Shown: positions 15,594 through 25,568, counted from the first letter of the stretch. The stretch: 64,000 nt of DNA from Streptomyces sp. NBC_01803 (GCF_035917415.1 NZ_CP109073.1:1781001-1845000), one strand, 5' to 3'. The notes: generated by a model not told the origin, from the letters alone. Numbers and translations are program-made.

Positions 15594-18179
15594 GTGACTG
15601 CGCCTTCCGAGCTGCTCCCCAGCACCCCGGCCGTTCCCTTCGCCCGTGACCTGGCGGCCCATGGCGACCGGACGGCATTCATCACCCCCAGCGGCGAGAT
15701 CTCCTACCGGGAGCTGGCCCGGCGCGTGACCGACCTCGCCGCCCGCCTCGGCCACGAGCGGCGGCTGGTGCTGCTTGAGGGCGCGAACACGGCCGACGCC
15801 CTCGTGGTCTACCTCGCGGCGCTGGCCGGCGGCCATCCCGTCCTGCTCGTGCCCCACGGCAACGCCGAGAGCACGACAGCGCTGACCGGCCGCTACGACC
15901 CGGACATCGTTGCCACGTCCGTCGACGGGGAGTACGTGCTCGACGAGCGCCGGCCCGTTTCCGCACACACGCTCCACCCCGACCTGGCGCTGCTGCTGAG
16001 CACCTCGGGCTCCACCGGGTCGCCCAAGCTCGTCCGGCTGTCGTTCCAGGGCCTCCAGGCCAACGCGGAGTCCATCGCCCGGTACCTGGACATCCGTGAC
16101 AGCGATCGCGCCGCCACGACCCTGCCCATGCACTACTGCTACGGCCTGTCCGTCATCAACAGCCACCTCCTGCGCGGCGCCGGGGTCATCCTCACCGAAC
16201 TGTCGGTCTCCGACCCCTGCTTCTGGAACCGGTTCCGCGACGGCCGGGGCACGACGTTCGCCGGCGTGCCCTACACCTTCGACCTGCTCGACCAGATCGG
16301 ATTCCCCGCCATGCGGCTGCCGCACCTGCGGTATATCACCCAGGCGGGAGGGCGGCTGGCACCGGAGCAGGTGACCCGCTACGCCGCGCTGGGCCGGCGC
16401 GACGGCTGGGAGCTGTTCGTGATGTACGGCCAGACCGAGGCGACAGCCCGCATGGCCTACCTGCCCCCGCACCTGGCGCTCTCCCGGCCCCAGGCGATCG
16501 GCATACCGGTACCGGGTGGCTCCTTCCGGATCGAGCCGCTTCCCGACCAGCCCGGGCAGGACACCGGGGAGCTGGTCTATTCCGGCCCCAACGTCATGCT
16601 GGGCTACGCCGAGACCCCCGCCGACCTAGCCCTGGGCCGCACCGTCACCGAGCTGCGTACCGGTGACATCGCCCGCCGTGCCCCGGACGGGCTGTACGAA
16701 CTGGTGGGACGGCAAAGCCGGTTCGCCAAGATCCTCGGCCTGCGGATCGATCCGCGACAGGTCGAGACCATGCTCGAAAGACACGGCATCGCCGCGGACT
16801 GCCTGGGCGACGACGACGAACTGCTCGTCGCCGTCGCCGGTGACGACACCACCGACGCGCGCACCGTCCGGCGCCTGGTGGCGGGCGAGTGCGGCCTCCC
16901 GGTGCGGGTCGTCCGCGTCGCCGTCCTGGCGGAACTGCCCCGCCTGGCCACCGGGAAGCCCGACTACGGCGCCGTCCGCCGCCTGGCCCGCGCCGCCTCC
17001 CAGGCCCAGGGCGGGAAGACCACGACCGACCGCGCGGACGGCCCCGAAAGCCTGTGCCGCCTGTACGCGGACATCCTCGACCGCGCCGACGTCACCGAGG
17101 ACAGCAGCTTCGTCGGTCTGGGCGGCGACTCGCTCACCTACGTCGAGATGTCCGTCCGACTGGAGGCGATACTCGGGAAACTGCCGACCGACTGGCACAC
17201 CCGGCCGATACACGACCTGCGCCCGGCCGGTACACGACCCGCCGCCTCCCCCCACCTGCGCGACCTGGACACCAGCGTGGCCCTGCGCGCGGTGTCGATC
17301 GTCCTCATCGTCGGCTCGCACATCCCCCTGTTCACGATCCTGGGCGGCGCCCACGTCCTGCTCGGCGTGGCCGGTTACAACTTCGCCCGCTTCCACCTCA
17401 CCCCCGCCGGACGCCGCCAGCGCGTGCGGAACGCGTGGGGCGCCGTCGCGCGCCTGGCCGTGCCGAGCGTGCTCTGGATCACCTTCGCCCTGCTCGTCAC
17501 CGGCGCATACGACCTGGCCAACGTCTTCCTGCTCAACAGTGTCGTGGGCGAACGCGAGGGCACGGCGGAATGGCAGTACTGGTTCATCGAGACCCTCGTC
17601 TACTTCCTCGTCGCCGCGACCACCCTGCTCGCGGTCCCCGCACTCGACCGGGCCGAACGCCGGTTCCCCTTCGGCTTCCCCATGGCACTGGTCACCCTCG
17701 GCCTGGTGACCCGCTACGACCTGATCGGCCTCGACATCCACATCCGCACCCTGACGCCGATCATGGTCTTCTGGCTGTTCGCCCTCGGCTGGGCCGCCGC
17801 CAAGGCCCGGACCGTTCCCCAACGCCTCCTGGTATCCGCCACCCTGCTCGCCACCGTGCCCGGCTTCTTCCCCCAACCCGAACGCGGCCCCATCGTGATG
17901 GCCGGCCTCCTCCTGCTGATCTGGGTGCCCAGCCTGCCGTGCCCCGCGCCGCTCAACCGCATCGCCGGCACGCTGGCAGCAGCCTCCCTCTACATCTATC
18001 TCACCCACTACCAGGTCTATCCCCGCTTTGAGTTCTCCCCCCTCCTGGGACTGGCCGCCTCCCTCGCCTTCGGCACCGCCTGCACAGCCGCCGCGTCACG
18101 CGCGACACGACACCTCACCGCACGCCTCCGCCGCAGAGGAACCGGACGACAGGCACCCCCGCGGAGTACCAAGGTGTGA
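15594..18179 (+). CDS. Iron-regulated AMP-ligase / carrier protein / membrane acyltransferase fusion
   Basis: An 861-residue three-part protein. Residues about 1-480 are an ANL-family adenylation domain: [13 protein letters not shown] (A3 loop), YGQTEATARMAY, GDIARRAPDGLYELVGR, LGLRIDPRQVE and the catalytic lysine in RLATGKPDYG. A carrier domain follows, with phosphopantetheine serine S513 in GLGGDSLTYVE. From about 565 to the end there are about ten membrane segments, beginning SVALRAVSIVLIVGSHIPLF, resembling membrane acyltransferase (Acyltransferase_3-like) proteins. The simplest model is that an acyl or aminoacyl unit is activated, tethered and handed to a membrane acceptor. No ribosome binding site precedes GTG 15594; see the overlapping iron box. 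The substrate is unknown. Linkage to iron uptake suggests siderophore or envelope chemistry under iron starvation. Confidence 0.82.
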   Translation: MTAPSELLPSTPAVPFARDLAAHGDRTAFITPSGEISYRELARRVTDLAARLGHERRLVLLEGANTADALVVYLAALAGGHPVLLVPHGNAESTTALTGRYDPDIVATSVDGEYVLDERRPVSAHTLHPDLALLLSTSGSTGSPKLVRLSFQGLQANAESIARYLDIRDSDRAATTLPMHYCYGLSVINSHLLRGAGVILTELSVSDPCFWNRFRDGRGTTFAGVPYTFDLLDQIGFPAMRLPHLRYITQAGGRLAPEQVTRYAALGRRDGWELFVMYGQTEATARMAYLPPHLALSRPQAIGIPVPGGSFRIEPLPDQPGQDTGELVYSGPNVMLGYAETPADLALGRTVTELRTGDIARRAPDGLYELVGRQSRFAKILGLRIDPRQVETMLERHGIAADCLGDDDELLVAVAGDDTTDARTVRRLVAGECGLPVRVVRVAVLAELPRLATGKPDYGAVRRLARAASQAQGGKTTTDRADGPESLCRLYADILDRADVTEDSSFVGLGGDSLTYVEMSVRLEAILGKLPTDWHTRPIHDLRPAGTRPAASPHLRDLDTSVALRAVSIVLIVGSHIPLFTILGGAHVLLGVAGYNFARFHLTPAGRRQRVRNAWGAVARLAVPSVLWITFALLVTGAYDLANVFLLNSVVGEREGTAEWQYWFIETLVYFLVAATTLLAVPALDRAERRFPFGFPMALVTLGLVTRYDLIGLDIHIRTLTPIMVFWLFALGWAAAKARTVPQRLLVSATLLATVPGFFPQPERGPIVMAGLLLLIWVPSLPCPAPLNRIAGTLAAASLYIYLTHYQVYPRFEFSPLLGLAASLAFGTACTAAASRATRHLTARLRRRGTGRQAPPRSTKV

Positions 18180-18201
18180 CTGTGGTGTGCGGGGAGGTGG
18201 G

Positions 18202-18369
18202 TCACGTGCGAGCGCGGGCGTGGTGGAGCATGGCGGCCACGCCGTCGTCGCTGGGCGTGTAGGTCATACCGCGAAGTACGGCGACGGGGGCGCCACGGCC
18301 GCGTTGGCCGAGGATGATTCCCGCGGCGGCGGCGATGAGGTCGGTAAGGGTCTCTTCCTGGCGTTTGGT
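18202..18369 (-). pseudogene. C-terminal remnant resembling F420-0:gamma-glutamyl ligase (CofE/FbiB)
   Basis: About 55 codons on the minus strand read ETLTDLIAAAAGIILGQRG, then APVAVLRGMTYTPSDDG and VAAMLHHARART before the stop at 18204-18202. The pattern of a DxIAAAA helix, a GQ/GK turn, VPVAVLRG and a final helix is what I recall from the C-terminal end of CofE-type ligases. No start codon lies in this stretch and the upstream frame runs into the FhuF-like gene on the opposite strand. It is most likely a broken tail left by a deletion. The assignment rests on a short match. Confidence 0.4.
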
Positions 18370-18430
18370 CCGGCCGCCGGGTGGTGGCGCATCATGGGGG
18401 CGCTGACGGCCTCCGCGGGAACGGAGCAGG

Positions 18431-19150
18431 ATGACGGACGGCCTCGCCGCGTTCGGAGCGTTCTTCGCCCTGCGGACGCATCCGGCACATGCGACGCCCG
18501 TGCCGCCGTGGCGGCCCATGGGGGAGCTGGCGCGGGAGCCGACGGCGCTGCGCGACCGTGTCGAGGCGGTCCGCGGCGGGCTGGCCGCTCTCAACGGCCG
18601 GGAGCCGGACGGCATCGAGCTCCGGGTGGCGGCCTCTATCGCCCATCTCGGACTCGTGGCCCGGCTGTTGTCACCCGCCCTCGTCCTGGCCGTTCTCCAG
18701 CGCCGTCATCTGGCCTCCTCGCTGGGCGCGTTGTGGTGGCAGCCGGTGCTCGGCGGTCCCGTCCCGTTGTCGGCGCCCGCCGAGCCGGTCCTCGCCCCCG
18801 CCCCGGCCTCCGGGCCCGCCGATCTGCTGCACGACTGCCTCACCGACGGCCCGGTCGGTGAACTGACCAGCGCTTTCCGGGCATTGCGGATCTCACCACG
18901 TGTCCTGTGGGGCAACGTGGCCTCGGCCCTCCACAGTTCGGCGGTGCTGACCGCCTCGGCCCGCCCCGACCTGGCGGCCGGGGTCCGCGCGCTGACCGCC
19001 GCGCTGCTGGCCCGTCCGCCCCTGCGGGACACGGCCCGGACCACGGCCGAGGGCCGTTTCCAGCGGCGGAGCTGCTGTCTGATCTACCGCACCGCGCCGG
19101 GCCCCGCCGGTCCGGTCTGCGGTGACTGCGTGCTCGCCGCGCGAGGGTGA
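18431..19150 (+). CDS. FhuF-like ferric-siderophore reductase (2Fe-2S protein)
   Basis: A 239-residue protein ending in RRSCCLIYRTAPGPAGPVCG then DCVLA, a CC-x13-C-x2-C arrangement typical of the [2Fe-2S] C-terminus of FhuF-family siderophore-iron reductases. The middle is hydrophobic/helical with GALWWQPVLGGPVPLS, also family-like. These proteins release iron in the cytoplasm by reducing the ferric siderophore complex. ATG 18431 follows GGAGCAGG. No clear iron box is seen immediately upstream, but its position next to two iron-box transcription units supports an iron role. It stands 250 bp after the ligase-acyltransferase gene, with a decayed fragment between. Confidence 0.8.
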   Translation: MTDGLAAFGAFFALRTHPAHATPVPPWRPMGELAREPTALRDRVEAVRGGLAALNGREPDGIELRVAASIAHLGLVARLLSPALVLAVLQRRHLASSLGALWWQPVLGGPVPLSAPAEPVLAPAPASGPADLLHDCLTDGPVGELTSAFRALRISPRVLWGNVASALHSSAVLTASARPDLAAGVRALTAALLARPPLRDTARTTAEGRFQRRSCCLIYRTAPGPAGPVCGDCVLAARG

Positions 19151-19210
19151 ACATCGTCGAGTGCGGAGCGAACCGACGTTCCTCTGGGTGCGGCGGGGGA
19201 TGTTGCGGCG

Positions 19211-19642
19211 GTGAACGACGCGGTGGACCATACGGATATGGAGTTGGGGGACCGCATCGCCGCGGTGCGCGCCGGGGTGGGTGATCCGGCCGCGATGCTG
19301 GGGGAGTTCCGACGGTCGGCAGTGCTGGTGCCGGTGGTGGGCGGGGAGTTCATGTCGGCGGTGTCCGGTGGCATCCGCTGGGTGTACGCCTTCACGGACG
19401 AGGCAGCGCTGACGCGGTTCGCGGCGGCGCGCGGGGAGGCGGCGCGGGAGTGGGAGTACGCCGCGGTGCTGGGCGCGCGGCTTCTCGACGCCGTCGTACC
19501 GGAGTGGAACGGCCCGGCCGGGGTGGCGGTGGATGTGGCGGACGAGGACGGCTCGATGCTGTTCCCGCCGGTGAAGGGGATCGTGCCGGTCGCGGTGGCG
19601 GTGGACGCCACGAACGTCACGGACAGGGAGGGGGAACGGTGA
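19211..19642 (+). CDS. SseB N-domain-like protein at head of a type VII effector operon
   Basis: A 143-residue protein with the SseB-type core AVLVPVVGGEFMSAVSGGI then RWVYAFTDEAALTRFAAARG and a C-terminal LFPPVKGIVPVAVAVD strand pair. Its stop overlaps the next start by four bases (GTGA), so translation is coupled. In actinomycetes, small SseB-like proteins sit with WxG and Rhs genes, which suggests a chaperone or specificity role for the secreted effector; this is inference. The GTG at 19211 gives a short acidic N-terminus. Confidence 0.6.
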   Translation: MNDAVDHTDMELGDRIAAVRAGVGDPAAMLGEFRRSAVLVPVVGGEFMSAVSGGIRWVYAFTDEAALTRFAAARGEAAREWEYAAVLGARLLDAVVPEWNGPAGVAVDVADEDGSMLFPPVKGIVPVAVAVDATNVTDREGER

Positions 19643-20214
19643 GCGGTGCGGGCGACCTGAGCATCAGCCAGGAGACCGTCGACCTGATCACGCGCGGACT
19701 GCGGGCGGCGATAGACGAGTTGGGGGTCGTGGGAAACGAGACCGGGGCCCTGATGGGCAGCGGTTTCGACGACATGTCGCTGACCAAGATGGAGGCAGGC
19801 GGCGGCGGACTGGCCGACGCCTTCGAGGACTTCTGCGAGCGCTGGGAGTGGGGCGTGCGCGGGCTGGTCCAGGACGCGAACGAGATCGCGAACCGGCTGG
19901 GGCTGGCGGCCGGGATGATGTACGAGGAGGACCAGTACTGGGCGGACACCTTCGCGGTGTCCCTCAACGCCGTGTCCCCGACCGGCAATCCGCACGCCAC
20001 CGAGGAGGAGATCGGCCGCCAGAGCATCGGTGACATCCTGACGCCGGACGCGCCGGACTACAGCGGGGAGTCCCTCCAGCAGGCCGGGGAGGACATCACG
20101 GGGGCGTGGCAGGACACCGGGCACAGCCTCCTGACCGAGGGGACGGGCGGGACGCGCACCGACGCGACCGAGGGGCTGCTCGGCATCGACCTGACGCCCG
20201 GGGAGGAGCGCTGA
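19639..20214 (+). CDS. WxG/YxxxD-type small helical protein, probable T7SS partner
   Basis: A 191-residue acidic, mostly helical protein. It contains FCERWEWGVRGL (a W-x-G turn) and, one helix later, MMYEEDQYWAD, which fits the YxxxD/E secretion signal of ESX/type VII substrates. The C-terminal third is low-complexity, rich in Gly, Thr, Glu and Asp. GTG 19639 overlaps the previous stop and the Rhs gene starts 6 bp after its stop, so the three genes form one operon. The likely role is a co-secreted or targeting partner of the Rhs toxin. The specific family is not recognised. Confidence 0.6.
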   Translation: MSGAGDLSISQETVDLITRGLRAAIDELGVVGNETGALMGSGFDDMSLTKMEAGGGGLADAFEDFCERWEWGVRGLVQDANEIANRLGLAAGMMYEEDQYWADTFAVSLNAVSPTGNPHATEEEIGRQSIGDILTPDAPDYSGESLQQAGEDITGAWQDTGHSLLTEGTGGTRTDATEGLLGIDLTPGEER

Positions 20215-20220
20215 CGGTCC

Positions 20221-23200
20221 ATGGGAATCATCGGTGATCTCACCCCGGATGTGATCGAGGACGCCGTCGAAGAGGGCGTCGAGGCGGTCGGCGACGGTGT
20301 CGACGCGGCGAGCGACTGGACCGCGGACCGGCTGGACGACACCGGCCTGGAAAGCGCGGCGAGCTTCGTCCGGGAGACCGGCGACTCCGTGGCGAACCGA
20401 CTGGGCGCGGATGTCGACGAGTTACAGCTCGACCAGACCGAGGACCCGACGAAGCTGATTCATGGCAGTGTGGGGAAACTGCGCTCGACCGCCGCTCATC
20501 TGACCGACTTCCAGGGCGCGTTCAACAATGTCGGCAATGGGCTGCGGGGCGTTGACGGGGACGCGCTGAACGGGCAGACGGCGGACGCGTTCCGGGAGCG
20601 GATGTCGGTCGAGCCGGAGAAGTGGTTCACGGCGGCGGAGGCATGTGAGCGGGCGTCCCGCGCGCTGAACGATTTCGCGGACACGGTGGAGTGGGCGCAG
20701 GGGCAAGCGCAGGAGGCGATCGACAGGTACCGGGCGGCCGAGCGGGCCTCCGAGGAGGCGCGTTCGGCGTACAACGCGGACGTGGAGGCGTACAACACGG
20801 CGGTGGACGTCTGCAACGCCACGCCGCCGGAGGAGCGCGGCGGCGGCGTTCTCCCGCCGTGTCCGACCGCGTTCCGTGATCCGGGTGTGGCGATGGTGGA
20901 GGAGGCCGCGGAGATCCTGGCCGAGGCGCGCCAGCAGCGCAACGAGGCCCACGACCGGGCCAGGGCGGCGGTGGAGACGGCGCGCGACGCGGCTCCGCCG
21001 AAGCCGTCGTACGGCGAGCAGGCGGGCGACGCCTATACAGGCGTGCGGTTGAACGCCTCGCACTTCATGGGCGGGGTCGTGCGGGGAACGGCCGGGGTGG
21101 TCAACTTCGCGCGGAGCGTGAACCCCATCGACCCGTACAACCTGACGCATCCGGCGGAGTATCTCACCGCGCTCAACAGCACCGCGACCGGCCTGGTCCG
21201 GATGAGCAACGACCCGGTCGGCACGGCCGGGACCATGGGGAACTCCTTCTCCGAGGACCCGGCGGAGGGCACGGGCAGGCTGGTGCCGGAGCTGATCGGC
21301 ACCCGGGGCGTGGGCGGCGCCCGGGCCGGCGCCAACGCTGCCCGGCACCTGCCCGAGCCCCGGTCCCCGGGGCGCACGCAGCTACGGGAGGACGGCCCCG
21401 ACACGCACAGCACGCCGCCCGGGGAAGTCACCACCGGCAGCACGGACCCGGTGAACCTGGCCACTGGGCGGATGTGGCTGGAGCAGACGGACATCGCGCT
21501 GCCGGGCCTGCTGCCGCTGGTCTTCCGCCGTCACGTCGAGTCCGGGTACCGCGCGGCCGCTGGTTCGGCCCGTCCTGGACGAGCACCGTCGACCAGCGGC
21601 TCCAGATCGACGCCGAGGGCGTGGTGTTCCTCTCCGAGGACGGCCTCGTGCTGGCGTATCCGCATCCCGCGCCGGGCGTGCCCACCTTGCCCGCGTCCGG
21701 GCCGCGCCGCCCGCTGGAGCGCACGGCCGACGGCGACTACCTGCTCACCGACCCCGACACCGGCCGGACGTGGCACTTCGCCGGGCCGCCCGGTACGGAG
21801 CCGGGCGGTGACGGCGAGGCGCCGCTGGCGGAGATCAGCGACCGCGTCGGACACCGGCTGACGTTCGAGTACGACGAGCATGGCGCCCCGGCCGGCATCG
21901 TCCACTCCGGCGGCTACCACCTGACGCTCACCTGCGAGGCCGGCCGGATCACCGCGCTCCGGTTGGCCGGCGCGGACCAAGAGGTGGTCAGCTACGGCTA
22001 CACCGACGGCGACCTGACCGAGGTGGTCAACTCCTCCGGCCTGCCCCTGCGGTTCGCCTACGATGACGAGCACCGGGTCATCGCCTGGACCGACACCAAC
22101 GACCGCCGCTACGACTACGTCTACGACACCTGGGACCGGTGCGTGGCCGAGGGCGGCACCGAGGGCCACCTCGCCGTGCGGATCGCCTACGGCGACCCCG
22201 ACCCGGCCACCGGCCACCGGGTCACGACCGTCACCACGCCGGAAGGCCAGGCGAGCCGCTACCTCGTCGACGCCGCCTGCCGGGTCATCGCGGAGACCGA
22301 CCCCCAAGGCCACACGGTCCGCACCGGTTACGACGGCGAGGGCCGCGTCACCGCCCGCACCGACGCGCTGGGCCACACCACGGGTTTCCACTACGACGAG
22401 CGCGGCAACCTGGTGGCCGTTCACCGGCCCGACGGGACGGAGACGTTCGCCGCCTACAACGACCTGGGCCTGCCGGTGGAGATCACCGACCCGGACGGGG
22501 CGGTGTGGGAGCAGGAGTTCGACGCGCGGGGCAACCGGACCGCGGTGACCGACCCGGCCGGCCACACCACCCACTACACCTACGACGCCTCAGGCCATCT
22601 CACCTCGGTCACCGACCCGCTCGGCCACACCACGCGCGTACGGTGCGACGCGGCCGGACTGCCGCTGGAGATCACCGACCCGACCGGCGCCGTCACGACA
22701 TACCAACGCGACCCGTTCGGCCGCCCCACCGCCATCACCGGTCCTCCCCCGGACTCCGTCCGGGGGAACCCCCAGGGCGCCACCACCCGCCTGGAATGGA
22801 CGGTCGAGGGTCATCTCGCCCGCCGCATCGACGCATGCGGCGCCGAAGAGACCTGGGCTTACGACGGCGAGGGCAACTGCGTCCGCCACACCGACGCCCT
22901 CGGTCAGGTCACCCGCTACGAGTACGGCCCCTTCGACGTGCTCACCGCCCGCACCGACCCCGACGGTGCCCGCTACGCATTCACCCACGACACCCAGCTG
23001 CGCCTCACCCGCGTCACCAACCCCCAGGGCCTGACCTGGGAGTACACCTACGACCCGGCCGGACACCTGACCGCCGAGACAGACTTCGACGGCCGCACCC
23101 TCACCTACACCTACGACCCCACCGGCCGCCCGCACTCCCGCACCAACCCCCTGGGCCAGACCATCGCCTTCGAACGCGACCCGGCCGGCCGGATCACCCG

Positions 23201-24908
23201 CAAGGACGCCGCCGGGCAGATCACCACTTACACGTACGACCCCGCCGGACGGCTGACCTCCGCCGCCGGACCGGACGCGGAGATCGTCTACCAGCGCGAC
23301 CGCCTCGGCCGCGTCAAAACCGAGATGGTCAACGGCCATGTCCTCACCCACACTTACAACGCGGCCGGCCGCCGCACCCGCCGCACCACACCCGCCGGCG
23401 CCGTCTCCACATTCACCTACGACCAGGCCGGCCGCTCCACCGCCCTGAACGCCTCCGGCCACACCCTCGCCTTCGAACGCGACGCCGCCGGCCGCGAAAC
23501 CGCCCGCCACATCAGCGACACCCTCCAACTGACCCGCACCTTTGACCCGGCGGGCCGCCTCACCACCCAAACCCTCACCACCCCCGGCGGGCCGCTGCAC
23601 CACCACACCTACACCTACCGCGCCGACGGCCACCTCACCGGCATCGACGACCGCACCTTCGACCTCGACCCGATGGGCCGGGTCACCGGCGTCCACGCCC
23701 AGGGCTGGAGCGAGACCTACGCCTACGACACGGCCGGCAACCAGACCCACGCCACCTGGCCCACCGGCCACCCCGGCACCGCCGCCACCGGCCCCCGCAC
23801 CTACACCGGCACCCGCCTGCTACGCGCCGGCCGGATGCGCTACGCATACGACGCGGCCGGCCGGGTCGTCCTGCGCCAGAAAACCCGGCTGTCGAAGAAA
23901 CCGGACACCTGGCGGTACGAGTGGGACGCCGAGGACCGCCTGACCGCCGTCACCACCCCGGACGGCACCCACTGGCGCTACCACTACGACCCCCTCAGCC
24001 GCCGCACCGCCAAACAACGCCTCGCCGCCGACTGCGAAACAGTGGTGGAACAGGTCGACTTCACCTGGGACGCCACCACCCTGATCGAACAGACCACCAC
24101 CACCCCGGCCCTCCCCCACCCGGTCACCCTCACCTGGGACCACGACGGCCCGCACCCCATCGCCCAGACCGAACGCATCACCGCCGCCGACACACCCCAG
24201 ACCGAAATCGACCGCCGCTTCTTCGCCATCATCACCGACCTCATCGGCACCCCCACCCACCTCATCGACCAGAACGGCACCACCGCCTGGCACACCCAAA
24301 CCACCCTCTGGGGCACCACCACCTGGAACACCAACGCCACCGCCTACACCCCCCTCCGCTTCCCCGGCCAGTACTACGACCCCGAAACCGGCCTCCACTA
24401 CAACCACCACCGCCACTACGACCCCCAAACAGCCCGCTACACCACCCCCGACCCCCTCGGCCTCACCCCCGCCCCCAACCCCACCACCTACGTCCACAAC
24501 CCCCACACCTGGACTGACCCATTGGGGCTCGCGCCGGAGTGTCTCAACGAGACCGGAAGAGAGGGAAGGGACGCCAACCAGAACTTTCTGTCCGGTTCTG
24601 GTGATGGACAGAGGCTTGCCGAGCAGTTGCGCCGCGAGTCGGCCGCATCCATCTTCGCGCCGGACGGGAGGCTTACTCCGCAGGCCATTGACGAGTCAGT
24701 GCGAATTATCCCGGGCGAACGGTTGGGTAACCCTCACCTCCGGGCACACCTGACTGCCGATGGCAGCGACATCAGCGACTGGGGCAAGTACTCGACGGGA
24801 ACGCATCAAAGTCCCTATGGGGACTTCCAGGTGCACTACTACTACAATCCGGAATCCGGGCAAGTGGCCTACGATTACGACTACAAGATAGTCATGAACA
24901 GAAGGTGA
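20221..24908 (+). pseudogene. Rhs/YD-repeat polymorphic toxin with T7SS N-terminal domain, split by a one-base frameshift
   Basis: The frame from ATG 20221 encodes a helical type VII signal region (GSVGKLRSTAAHLTDFQGAF, then NNVGNGLRGVDGDALNGQTA, AEACERASRALNDF) and enters the Rhs N-terminal block (TDPVNLATGRMWLEQTDIAL, PGLLPLVFRRHVESGYRA). At about 21553-21555 one G is missing: GCG GCC GCT GG occurs where GCG GGC CGC TGG would read AGRWFGPSW. The shifted frame then continues unbroken to 24908 with about 25 YD repeats, the core-closing RFPGQYYDPETGLHYNHHRH and DPLGL, and a variable 115-residue tip ending DYKIVMNRR. Repaired length would be 1562 residues. As sequenced, the toxin tip is not joined to its secretion domain unless frameshifting or a base-call error applies. 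Confidence 0.85.
22746..22766. repeat. Small palindrome inserted in frame within the YD repeats
   Basis: CCCCCGGAC-TCC-GTCCGGGGG forms a perfect 9-bp stem with a 3-nt loop, followed by AACCCCC. It encodes PPPDSVRGNP between TAITG and ATTRLEW, interrupting an otherwise regular YD repeat. The same kind of C5GGAC palindrome is a common dispersed element in streptomycete intergenic DNA, to my recollection. Confidence 0.7.
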
Positions 24909-24913
24909 CGGGT

Positions 24914-25276
24914 ATGAAAGTTAGATTCACCAGGAGCGAGGGGTTGGAACCAGGCGCACTACAAGGAGCAGGCGCACTGAAACCAGGCGAAGAATATGTC
25001 GTCCTCGAAGTGTTTTCTCAGCACGGCAAAGATACCTCCTTCCGCATGGAGTACTCTCCTCGCGAATCATGTGCGGTATTCGACAGTCGACTATTCACTA
25101 TCACGTCCGCGAAAATGCCGCCGTCCTGGATCTTCTTTCAACTGGCGAGCGGGTCGTTTTCGCTGTGCCCGGAGCCGTGGAGCGATCAGGGCTTCTGGGA
25201 AGCCTTTTACGATCGAGAACAATGGGCGGTGGCGGCCTACGAAACCGAAAAGCAGAAGATCCTCGCAGTCTCCTAA
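24914..25276 (+). CDS. Probable immunity protein for the Rhs toxin tip
   Basis: A 120-residue protein starting MKVRFTRSEGLEPGALQGAG 5 bp after the toxin stop. It has LKPGEEYVVLEVFSQHG and an aromatic C-terminal half (PPSWIFFQLASGSFSLCPEP, WSDQGFWEAFYDREQW), fitting a small beta-rich immunity fold. Third-position A/T is clearly higher than in neighbouring genes, as in the toxin tip, so tip and immunity gene look imported together. ATG 24914 is 9 bp after AAGG; the GTG at 24905 overlapping the toxin stop is less likely. No recognised immunity family could be assigned. Confidence 0.65.
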   Translation: MKVRFTRSEGLEPGALQGAGALKPGEEYVVLEVFSQHGKDTSFRMEYSPRESCAVFDSRLFTITSAKMPPSWIFFQLASGSFSLCPEPWSDQGFWEAFYDREQWAVAAYETEKQKILAVS

Positions 25277-25568
25277 GGCTCCTTGGCCCCGCCTCAGCGA
25301 TCAATGCGACCCGATGCACACAGGTTTGCCGGTTGAAGGCGGAAGCCGCACATGGGGGCAGGACGGGTGTCGGCGGGACGGGACCGAGATGACGGGACAG
25401 CCTTGAGGCATCCCGTACTCCTACAGGGTTGCGAAGCCTCGGCGGCAGCCGCTCCCGTCCAGGTGCGACAGCCGGTACGCGGCATGGGGTGATCTCCAGG
25501 GATACAACCTCGCTGCCGTCTCGGTGGTCTCTCCTCGCGATCATTCATCCGGACGAGGAGAGTTGACG
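25277..25568. other. Intergenic region after the immunity gene
   Basis: About 290 bp with mixed base composition, less GC-rich at the left. No second toxin-tip fragment, hairpin or gene with a plausible ribosome binding site was seen. The right end carries GAGGAG for the next gene. Confidence 0.4.

Noticed and set aside
21474..24908. Treating the Rhs C-terminal frame as an independent gene with its own start
   Set aside because: The first codons (MAGADGHRAAG) are an out-of-frame reading of the Rhs N-terminal block; homology resumes only after the missing base, so a frameshift explains it better.
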